Of a stretch of 64,000 bases of DNA, positions 13,197-23,717 are shown piece by piece. The position numbers and the translations under genes were made by a program. This stretch comes from Burhinus oedicnemus (lineage: Eukaryota; Chordata; Aves; Charadriiformes; Burhinidae). The notes under the pieces were generated by a model. The model was not told where the DNA came from. It searched no databases and worked only from the letters and a program-made list of their open reading frames with translations. Positions within the stretch are counted from its first letter, which is position 1, and each line of letters starts with the position of its first letter. The stretch lies in the NCBI GenBank assembly GCA_008921705.1, contig VFFE01007028.1, positions 1,055,297 through 1,119,296 on the forward strand, given 5' to 3'.

Positions 13197-13810
13197 AATG
13201 GCTTAATGTCAAAGACAACAAGAAGGGCTTGTATTAGTACATAGGTGACAAAAGGAAGGCTAGGGAAAATGTGGGTCCCCTGCTGAGTGAGGTGGGGGAC
13301 CTCATTACACAGGACACGGAAAAGGCTGTGGTACTGAATGCCTTCTTTGCCTCAGTCTTTACTATGAAGACCAGCCTTCAGTTATCCCAGGTGCCAGAAA
13401 CCAGGGGGAAAGTCTGTATTAAGGAAGACACACCCTGCGTGGAAGAGGATCACATCAGGGAATACTTAAGCAAACGGGACATACATAAGTCCATGGGCCT
13501 TGATGGGTTGCACCTATGAGTACTGAGGGAGCTGGATGACATTATTATGAGGCCATTCTTGATAATCTTTGATCAATCAAGGTGACTGGGAGAAGCATCA
13601 GAAGACTAAAGTAAACATCATTCCTATCTTTAAGAAGGGCAAGGAGGACCCAGGAACTACCAACCAGTCAGTGTCACCTCGATCTCTGGGAAGGTGATGG
13701 AGCAACTGATCCTGGAAACCATTTCCAGGCACATGAAGGACAGGAAAATCATCAGAAGTAGTCAGCATGTCTTCACCAAGGGGAGGTGGCATTCTGCCAA
13801 GCATTCCAAC
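13197..13810 (+). mobile_element. CR1 LINE, internal fragment without 3' end
   Basis: This is a piece of CR1 ORF2 covering the linker after the endonuclease and the start of the reverse transcriptase. Segments readable in the plus strand include ENVGPLLSEVGDLITQDTEK, AVVLNAFFASVFT and HKSMGLDGLHL, then after stops and frameshifts GKVMEQLILETISRHMKDRK and SQHVFTKG. At least four in-frame stops or frame changes break it. The left boundary near VKDNKKG is approximate. The right end stops about 13810, well before the CR1 3' UTR and ATTCTGTG tail, so this is a remnant left after deletion of the 3' portion and not a fresh insertion. The orientation is the same as the copy at 6686, antisense to KIF6. 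Confidence 0.9.
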
Positions 13811-16451
13811 AAATCAAACTGGTAAGATGAATGTAACAATCATGATCAAGAAACAGTAATCAAATTTTCAACATCCTCTCAGAGACAACAGCAAGTTGAG
13901 CCCTAACATTTTCATACCTGTAGGCTACTTTCTAACTGCAAGATCATTTCTTTCCTACCTTACAATTCTGTTTACAATTTTATAACACAACAAATTCTAA
14001 TTTTTCACTTCCATTATCCTGCTTAGAAAGCTGCTTCTGAATTTCCCACCTGTGATGGTTACACACCTTCTAATTTATTGTCTCATAGCATTCATTACCT
14101 CTTCACATCAATTTGATATTTTGTAATCAATACTATTGTTTACCACATGTTAATTTCTCTCCGCTTGATGTTTAATCCAAATGGTTTCATAATTCATAAT
14201 TACATTTCCCTGCAACTTTCATTTAAAAGGTAAAGGTTTAACCTCCTGTTCTAAAACAACACTTACATTTACTTAAAAAGGCTCTTTTGAGCTATTGACT
14301 CAGTTTGATTTCTTTATTTAATCCAAGGTGCTTAGATGTAAACATGACATTCTAAATGAGATCTTACCCATGATTTGTTAATTGAGATAATAAGTGACAG
14401 CTCTTTCTTTAGATCCTAAATCCATGACTTTGCAGTTAGTGCTATCTGATTTCATCTCATTTTGCCTACTGTAATCCACAAAATCATGTCTTCCTTCCTT
14501 CAAAATGATCCTTTTGGAGGTCTGTACCACCAAAAGAACCCCCAAAACCAAAACAAAACCCCCCAAACCCCTGTATTATTTGTCATAACTTTTTAATGCA
14601 TAAAAATATCATTGCTACATGGGAACTCCAACCATGGACATTTTTTCCCCCCAAGTACATTCACAGAAATTAGAGAGACAGTTAAGATATGTACGTGCGC
14701 ACACGGATAAGCACGGAGATGCAAAATCTTTCTCCCTCCTGACAATGAACAAGTAAAAAAAATAATCTCTAATATTAGAAGGCAACCTTCATTATTTAAA
14801 ATACAAACTATTTTTCTTTTATAAAACATGTATACAACCGCACAATAACATGCAACACATTCCACCTCACTTAAAAATGTTCTCTACAGAGTCCACTCCT
14901 ACTAATTTATCGTCAGCTTTAGTTATTCTGACTATAGTCTCCGCAGTACCTAAAAAGAAAAAAGGAATTATTCTTCTGATGCTTAATACATGTCTATTGT
15001 ATTAAAATTGAGAATAAAAAAAAAAGTCAAGTCAAGTAATCAGGGTTCTTCTGCATCTTAATTACTGTCTTCTGTTTCTGTGTTTTGAAAAACTCTCAGT
15101 TTAATCAAAACTGATGACATTCTTGTCCCAGTGATATTAATGGCAAAACTGATTGCTCACAGAGGCAAGACTACTCTGTTGATTCTCTCTGACTCATCAT
15201 ATGACAGAGGTTTTCTGATGAAAATTCAGTTGTCTCAGTAGCTATGTTAGAGAACTTCACTTAAAAAAAATAAATCGTCATGTCAAGTATTTGAGTGAAA
15301 TTCAATTTCATATTAGCACAATTCCCACTATGAAAAGATACTTCTTTCAATTCCTTTTCAACCAAAATTTGTAACCAACTGAACTATATGATTAATTTGC
15401 AGCAAAGGATGAAAAGATAATTTTTGCACCAATAACCTATGCAGCTCTAAAACTGCTTCTGTCAAGACACAGAATTAAGAGTGTTTTTGCCCTTTGGAAA
15501 TCTGTTGAAATAAGTGACTATCACTAGAAAAATAGCATAATTCTTCCTGAATGCCAAGTACACTCTGTTTATTTGATGGCCTTAAACTGCTTGTTTTCCT
15601 TAAGATCAAAATGGGACAATATATTATGGAAATTCCTTGTCATACAAGCTTATTTCAATATTAAATGTGCTCTATCTTAGAGCCATGAGCTCTAAGGCTT
15701 TAGTTAATTAAATAAACCTGCTGAAAATCAAAAGGATGTCTGCCTGGAACTCTGACTTTTTTTGTCTAGTATTCCCTCATGTAAAGTTGTTCTAACGCTC
15801 CTGATACAGAACTGAGACATTCTCTTTCTCTTTCCAAACACTGGCCATTATTCAAACTGATGTCACTATCTCTCTGCACACTTAAAGATTAAAGGAAATT
15901 TCTGAAATATTTTGAATTATTTCTCCCCAGAGCTAAAGCTGGCTATAAATGGCATAAAGAGAGCTGATCAAAGCGGGGAGGTATTGCAGAAGAAAGGATT
16001 CATAATGAAAAATACAATCATTTTAACACTCAGAACTTTCCCAGCTCACTCCGAGTGCTTTATTCTGCTTTCTTTTACTGAGCAAGTAGACATGGCTTTG
16101 CGTGAAATATATTTGTATGCAGCTTACTCTTAGAGTTTACAATAAATATCAAACATACTATAAATAGAAATGTTCACCTGTGCTTGCACAGAATTTTAAG
16201 TAGCCAACATAAGCTAATTTTCGACAAAGCTTCCCAAACAAATCAGCTATCAATAAACAGAAGTAATTTCAAGAACTATGTTACAACAGTCAAGACTTCC
16301 AAGGTTTTGTATTGGTTTCTGCTTCTAATTCACTGTCTTACTTTCACAAATCATTTCATCTACTCCTCAGTGTTAGAGAAACAAGATTTTGCACTTACAG
16401 ATGGCCTTTGAACATGAAATCTCAAAGTGATCAAGAAAGATAAGCCACTCT

Positions 16452-16596
16452 AATTTATTTTACAGTTGAGGAAACTGGTTCAGAGAGATGAGGTCACTTG
16501 TATAAGTTCACAAACTTAGTAAATAATAAAGACTGAAATAAAAACCAGATGCCTGCATTTCAGTCTGGGATCTTATTCAATGCAACGTATTGCCTC
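16452..16596 (-). mobile_element. MIR-like ancient SINE
   Basis: Plus-strand text reads TTTTACAGTTGAGGAAACTG, then GGTTCAGAGAGATGAGGTCACTTG in pieces, a TTCACAAACTTAGTAA stretch, CTGCATTTCAGTCTGGGATC and a final ATTGCCTC. In order and spacing this follows the reverse complement of the mammalian MIR consensus as I remember it (TTTTACAGATGAGGAAACTG, AGAGAGGTTAAGTGACTTG, GGTCACACAGCTAGTAA, CAAACCCAGGTCTG). The element therefore lies on the minus strand, the same sense as KIF6. It is strongly diverged, as expected for an amniote-wide SINE. No target-site duplication is recognisable. Confidence 0.7.
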
Positions 16597-17937
16597 TATA
16601 ATGCAATGGAAAGCTGAGTTGTTTTATTTATAATTTCAATCCACACAGCAGTAGAAGCATGCAAACAATAGTGAACGTGAAGTAAGAATATGACAAACAA
16701 CAAAAATAAGATTCCAAGCCAGCTAACAACTTCAGTCTGACAATACACTTTATTGCAAGCATTCAGTGAAAAATCAGGAACACAGAAAGGGAAATGTTAA
16801 CAGAAGCTCATACGTTATTCAGGAAATATTCTTACTAAGAAGCAGTTTCATTTCTTTAGGAGTAACAAGACTGGCACAAATAGTGGGCACAACTGCAAAC
16901 AAGACAAGTGTCTGAACTTCCTCTGCGTAAGTAATGAAGAAGTGAACATTACAAAACAAAAAAATAGATGGTTATACAAAGAATAAAATATCAAAAGAAG
17001 TATCAAAAATAAAAAGAGAAAGGCAAAGCTTCCATCCCAATACAAATTTGCAGCAGCTGCCATTTATGACATAGCCTTTGCCGATTTGGAAAGGTATACA
17101 AGATGTTTGCTTATCTTTACTCGTGCTTTAATTATTGCACTGAACTGCTTCCAAAGCATTTTTCTTGTCTCTTGATGCACTAAAAGAACCTTTAATGACT
17201 TGAAAAAAATTCTACCAAAATGAACAGTTATAATGTCATTCCATATATTGTCTTTCTATTGGTATCCAACTAAACCTATTATTAAAAGGTATATTCTGAT
17301 TTCTCCATTATCTTTGAACTTTGCAGCATTTTTTCTGACACTAAGATTTCTTCTGTCATAAGTATTTACTTTTCTCTCTAAACTTTAGGATTTTGCAATA
17401 TTATTTATAAGGAAATGGTAATTTTTTCAAGATTTCCATCTGATGCATCACAGTATGACTCATTGCTACCACATTTTTCAATGTATGTTTTCCCTATTGG
17501 CAATTCTGAAAGAGCCCCTCATTTGCAATAACCCCTTAAAAAGCATTTGATACAAACCAGCTTTTGAACAACTGTTTTTCAAGCATCTGAAAAAGATCTA
17601 TGATTTGACCCTAAGATTAAGAGCATAGGAAGATGAAGGCTGTGCTTATATTATACGCAGCTACCCAGCACTCTGAGGAAGGTTGCAGGCACTGTTATTG
17701 AAATATTCGGGATAGTAACCTTAAGAGAGTAGAAAAAAAAGAGAAGGAAAAAAAATAAAGTGTGATTCAAACCCAGCAAGTTAGACTGGAAAAAGATGAA
17801 CTGGCAATAGCATAAAAAAATAGCTGACCAGCCAGATAAAAATTTCATATTTTTAGCAGAATATGTTTAATATTACATCAACTCATGTCTCTTTTTTAAC
17901 TGAAAACGATACCTGACAACATCTATTCTCTTTCCAT

Positions 17938-17950
17938 TTTTTTTTTTTTT
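17938..17950. repeat. Poly-T tract
   Basis: An uninterrupted T run in intronic sequence. No associated element is seen. Confidence 0.8.
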
Positions 17951-20636
17951 ATGGCAGTAAATAAAACTTTACTAAACCTCAGGTTGCTAGTAGGCCTCTA
18001 CAACCTGTGTGGTCATACAATACAATCTCTTGTATCTCAACTACTTTATGGCTGCCTTGCCAATAAATGCTAAACCCTGTCTCTTTGTTTCCAGACAAAA
18101 TGGACTACTGCAAAATGGACCCCAGTAACGATAATACTTTCAGTAATTATGTACAGTTATGCTTAACAGATTTTTAATATTATTTTTATTACATAAAGAA
18201 ACTATCCATTTGAAAAATAAATTATATGATGCTGTTCTGACTAGATCTAGAAATATTGAGCTTGATAATTTGGGTAAACTTCTTTTCAGAGGCTTTTAAG
18301 GGTGATCTTTCCTCTACCCTTTAACATCCCTCTTTACACTTTCTTTCTTAAAGTCCACATTTTGCAAAAAAGCAAATTCCAGGAAACGAAGTTACTTGTT
18401 TGGATACAACTGCCAAAGCCACTTCCTGTACGCACTTGGCAGGAATGCTTGAGTAAAAAAAGCCTTGTGACATTTTTCAATCCAACCAAGATGGGCATTC
18501 CATTCAGCCACACAAAAACTCAATTTAGCCCCAGAACTGTATGCCAGTGTTATACATTTGACTGCTCAAAGTATTACAGTCCAGTAATAATAAATTCAAT
18601 TTTACATTTGTCAGGAAAAATAGCATGAAACAGGTTCCAAACAACAAACACACCGACTACTTCATCCATGACCTGATATTCCATTTTTGGTATTTTACTG
18701 TTTTTCCTCTCTTCTCTCTGTACTGCCTAGCACGTGAACACAGTGTAAAGAGTAACTTACAAAAAGACTGCAAAACGACCATAGATTGGAACATGGCATA
18801 ACATAGTCATTGTTATATTTGGCATTGACACTATTTACGCTTCATTCAGTAGCAGATAGAAAAGGAAAATTTTATGACAAAGTGTCTATAACAAACACCT
18901 GGGCTGCTGTAACAGAGAAGCATCAAACACATGATACTCATCAGATGAACTGAACAGGCTGTCAATGACTGAATCTTATCTTGTTGGACTTTTTGAACAG
19001 GTGTTTCACCAGGCCTTGCCCCGCACAATCTCCATTATGACAAAGTCAGGTCTTTGACTGTAACAACATAATTATTCTAAACAAAGTGATTAGAAGTATC
19101 TATAAAGTAAAAAGTAATCTGATATTAATCTGGTTGCTTTGACTCCAGACCAACCTGTTTATCTTAAAGACTAAAAATTTGCCTAAGGGATTGCATTTAG
19201 ATATGCAGCAGTGTAAATTGCAACTCTTCTTTCTACAGCCCCCCTCATTTAATGAAGCTCCAGCTCAGGCCTGTCTTTGAGCCTTCAGTTCTTTTTTTGG
19301 GGTAACAACTAAATTAAGGGAGACAAGCAGTCACTTCCCAACTACTGTTTTTGTTTTATTGTACATGTCATTTCAAAACAGATATCGCCGTGTTTTCTCT
19401 CTAGCCATTTTCCATTCAATAATTATCTTGGGTTCACATTTTGTTCCCCAGTAACTGAGATCTTGCTTTCCTCTAACCTACAGCCTCTCTCATTCCTCAT
19501 CTCATTCCCAGCTTCATCAGAAATACCTCTTAAGCCACACATCTCTCTGTCCTTTTCCACCCTATTTATCAAAAATAACTCGACTCCATCCAAGCCCTTC
19601 CCTTTTTACTCCTTCCACATCAATTTTCTCCTCCCACTCTACAGACAGCCAAGTGTGAGGCACCAAAACTATTGTAATATCAATTACTGCCCCTGTCTAT
19701 TCCTACTACAGTTTCCTGGCAGCTACAATATTTTCACAAGAAAGACAAAAAATAGTATTCAGAAACACATTTTGCTATTTGTAACTAGCGCGTGGTCTCT
19801 TAATGTATTCCAAAGAGATCAAATAGATTCCTGACATTGGAATAAAAAAAGCCCAGAAACAAAGTTTGAGAGAGAAAATAAAAGGCCTATCATCTTTTTC
19901 ACTTTTTCCTTTTTTTGACTCCCCCTCCACTGCTTTAGACATTACCACAGAAATTTAAAACCCAGCATTAAAGTTAATTTACTCAAAAGACCAAAACAAG
20001 ACCCAATTTATCCAAGCCTTTTTCACCTAAATATAAATTTAATGATTTAATATTAAAAACTACAGCTAAGAAGTTCACTCATAGGAATACAGCAACATAC
20101 ATCTCTTATAGTTGGCACCCTTCAATCTATTCCTTCCTTCTAAAATCTGGAGAAAAGCAGACTTGGAACAGTGTGGAAAGCTAGTACTAGAAAGCTCTGG
20201 GGCACCTCATGGGGAGGCCAACAGAGAAGACACTTGTGAAACAATGGGTTGACCACAGATCTTCCCTTTTGTAATATATGCAACTTCTAGCGGTGTTACT
20301 TAAGGAGGTAGGTCCCAAATGACAGACGTTTCTAGGCCAAGAGCTTCATTTCAGAAATATCTGCAAAAAAGGAATACTGTATGTCACGGTTTCAGCTGGG
20401 ATAGAGTTGACTTTCTTACTAGCAGCTGGTATAGTGCTATGTTTTGGATGAAAACAGTGCTGGTAAAACACTAATCGTTTTGGTTGTTGCTAAGCAGTCA
20501 AGGCCTTTTCTGCTCCTCATATTGCCCTGCCAGGGAGTAGGCTGGGAGCGCTCAAAAATTTGGGAGAAGACACAGCCGAGACAGCTGACCCCAACCGACC
20601 AAGGGGATATTCCATACCATATGACATCACGCTCAG

Positions 20637-20644
20637 TATATAAA
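20637..20644 (+). promoter_or_regulatory. LTR TATA box
   Basis: TATATAAA lies in the LTR, 15 bp downstream of the start of a CRE-like TGACATCA and about 195 bp before the ATTAAA polyadenylation signal. The order and spacing fit a retroviral U3 promoter. Whether it still fires is unknown; it would transcribe antisense to KIF6. Confidence 0.6.
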
Positions 20645-20832
20645 GCTGGGGGAAGAAGAAGGAAGGGGGTGCAGGAGGGGTTTGGAGTTACAGTGTTTTG
20701 TCTTCCCAAGTAACCGTTACTCGTGATGGAGCCCTGCTTTCCTGGAGATGGCTGAACACCTGCCTGCTGACGGGAAGCAGTGAATGAATTCCGTGTTTTG
20801 CTTTGCTTTCATGTGCAGCTTTTGCTTTACTT

Positions 20833-20838
20833 ATTAAA
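20833..20838 (+). terminator. LTR polyadenylation signal ATTAAA
   Basis: ATTAAA is followed within about 50 bases by a T-rich stretch, in the R/U5 position of the solo LTR. It is a common variant of AATAAA and acts only on plus-strand transcripts. Confidence 0.5.
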
Positions 20839-23687
20839 CTGTCTTTATCTCAGCCCACGACTTTTCTCACTTTTACTCTTCTGATTCTCTCCGCCATCCC
20901 ACCAGGGATGTACGGAGCAAGCGGCTGCATGGTCCTAGCTGCTGGCTGGGGTTAAACCTCAACACTGTTGAACTGTGGCATCACACATATGCAGAGACCA
21001 CTTCTATTTAACAGACAAGCAGTGACTTTTTACACCAGATTCAGATTCTAAATGGTTTAAAGCTGTAGCTGTATACAGCACTGCAAGAATCAAACCTAGG
21101 GCAGCAAACACATGGAAGAGAGTAGCAAAATTGTTTATTCGAAAAAAGCCCTATTCATTCAGTGCTTGTCAGTCACAGATTAAAACATGCTTATTTATAG
21201 TATGTCCTCAAATGAGCTTGGAGTCTAAAAACCTACAAAGTTGTATTACAAACTACAGGAAATCTTCCTCTTCAAGAGTGGTACTCCAAGCTCTATGTAG
21301 TTCTTCCCATTGTTCCCATAATGCTTCATAATAATTATCTGGATTGAAGCTGGTAGGTTAATTCTCATTTAAATCCCAATCTCAAAGAAGCATATGTCAA
21401 AATTTTTAATCAAAACCAAACAAGATATACTCCAATATACAGTCCTAACTGAAATCCATTCTATAAGTATTCAGTAAGCTCAGAAACCAATATCAGGGCT
21501 TTTTTACTCTGAAAAAGACCTTAAGTTTTTATATCCCACATTATTTAATCTTAAATTCACTCGAAGACATACCTAGGAACAACACATGAGAGCAACCTGC
21601 AATGATTCATGAGGGAAGTTAGGCATGGGAAAGAGATCTTTTGACTTGACCTTGCCCCTTAAAATAGTAAGGATAAATGCATGAAAGTTCTAATTCACAA
21701 AGTATCAAAACATTAAATGACTGTTCAATATGTGATTAGGTCCAACTGCCATCATAGGGAAATAACAACATATTTATATGTACTTCCTCAGAGACTGAAA
21801 CAGCATTAGTGGTTTATAGAAGCCCTCACAATAAATTCTACTTGGTCATGCAATGATACAATGAGTCTTGTGACTATCTTGGACCTATTCATTTTCTAAG
21901 CGCTTAGCCTTTTCCTGATTAACCTTCTTAGCTTTATAAGCTATGCCTCCAAATTCTAGACCCCCCACGAGAGTGGGGGATAACATACTTTGTGCTGTCC
22001 TCTTTAAGCCATGTGGATGTTTTGATCATCAGGCCTTGATGAAGCAGAAGCTGGTGTGCCCAGAAAACGAGCACGTAAAAGATTTAGCTGTAAATGTCAA
22101 ACTACTTATCATTTTAAATATGCACATGGCTTTTCAGAAGCCAGAAGGGAATTGGCCACGTACATATAGAGAATTGTCATAGCAACTAAAAACTGGAAGA
22201 AATATTAAATCTTGTGCTTTAGGACTTCAGCTAAACACTGAGTAATAGACATCAACGAGAAAACAAACTGAACCACAAGTTATCAAACACCAGTCTGTGT
22301 CAGGGTTTTATACCTTCCTGTGAAGTATCTGATCTCAGAACTGATGTGGCTATTTCCAGCACTTTTCTGCCCAGGAGGGGGTGCTGCTGTCTGTTTTGGC
22401 AGTGGCACAGGAACATGTCCTTACAACATTCATGTCAAAGTACTATTTCGATGTACTGCTATGATTTATTTTTTTTTTAAATTTATTTCAGGAATACAAG
22501 CTTCACAGGAAAAATGAGCAATTTCAGCAGTTTAGCAGTCAGAAGTGACAAGAACTTCATATGAAAAAAAACAAAACAATTCCCTAGCACAGCACAGCTT
22601 TCTTTGTGCTGTGTTTACTACAAAAGAAGGTTTAGAAATTCTTAAGAAAAGGAAAAGAAAGTATAAAAAAGTTACACAAGCTGTTAAGGCAATTTAAATA
22701 TAAAGGGCTCCAACAAGTTCTCCTGAAAATAGACATACAAACTTGCAGAATGCGAAAACTCATCAATCAGTATTAACACAAAGCCACAAATAACATCTTA
22801 GGTTACGTTCTCTTTCTGTCTGTCCTCTGAAAGCAAATACACTGTAAACAAGGACTGGAAAATACATTTAGTTTATTCTTGGTGAAAACAGACACACAGA
22901 CACTTTCAGAAAGAAAAATCTTATTTTCAAGAAAAAGATTTTTATCACTTTGTCACTTGGAGACATCCTGGATACTCTCTTCTGTATCATAAAAGGTTAG
23001 TTGCACATGGACTTCATTGTTTTAAAGACAGCAATTTTGAGAGACAATTGAAGTTACCACTTCAAACTTTATTTTTATATCCCTTTCATTGAAATTTTAG
23101 ATGCATCTAGTTTTATGCATTTCATATGATACAGCTTGTAAATATTTTCTTTTTGAAATGATCGCTCAATCCTCATAAATGTAACTGGAAAAAACAAGCC
23201 TGAAAATGTGAGCTAAACAATGTTAGAAAGTGTAAAACAATGCAGAAAGAAGATAGCGTTACAGTTGAAATGCTTCAGCTCTTCATTAAAAAATCCTGCA
23301 TGAGTCTCCCTTTGCTTTAAGGAGAGCATTAATCAGACATATACATACTCAAAAGGATGCCAAGATATCAGTCTCACTTCTACAGTGAAAATTTTTAAAG
23401 CCAATAATCTTAAACTACTGATGTGATAAACCAGATTCTCTATCTTTGTATTCTCTATATTGAGACATAAATACAGAGAAACTGGTTTGATTTCTGTTGA
23501 GGAATAAGCAAAAGAGATACGGTGTCTTCCTAAAATAGTGTGCCAATATATATTACAAATATTAAAAAAGTTATTCTCTCCATTCAGATTTTTGGGAAGA
23601 TTTATTGTTAGTTCCAGCATGATAAATTGATGTTCTTAAAGGCTTTTATCTCTATGTAATAGAAAGCCTAAAATGGCAGCAGAAAAC

Positions 23688-23717
23688 ATTATATAATTAC
23701 ATATTATATAATTACAT
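23688..23717. repeat. Two tandem copies of a 15-bp AT-rich unit
   Basis: ATTATATAATTACAT occurs twice in direct succession, followed by a partial third unit. It is a small local duplication in intronic DNA. Confidence 0.85.

Larger units (their letters stand above)
20382..20964 (+). mobile_element. Solo LTR of an ERVL-like avian endogenous retrovirus
   Basis: The LTR is 583 bp, starting TGTCACGG and ending CCTCAACA (TG...CA ends with TGT/ACA inversion). It is flanked by CTGTA on the left and CTGTT on the right, a 5-bp target-site duplication with one mismatch, the size expected of class III (ERVL-type) elements. Inside are a CRE-like TGACATCA (20622-20629), a TATA box TATATAAA (20637-20644) and a polyadenylation signal ATTAAA (20833-20838), in U3-R-U5 order, which sets the plus orientation. 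No second LTR, primer-binding site or internal retroviral genes lie nearby, so it is a solo LTR left by recombination. Its open frames are overlapping noise, not genes. The family is widespread in birds as I recall, but I cannot name the library consensus. Confidence 0.88.

Noticed and set aside
13271..13519. An 82-codon gene of unknown function
   Set aside because: It is CR1 ORF2 sequence inside the internal CR1 fragment.
19463..19834. 123-codon plus-strand open frame
   Set aside because: Ser/Pro/Phe-rich composition comes from a pyrimidine-rich stretch; there is no domain, no splice context and no known family.
20437..20713. Overlapping open frames of about 90 codons on both strands
   Set aside because: They lie within the U3/R part of the solo LTR, which is non-coding in this element type.
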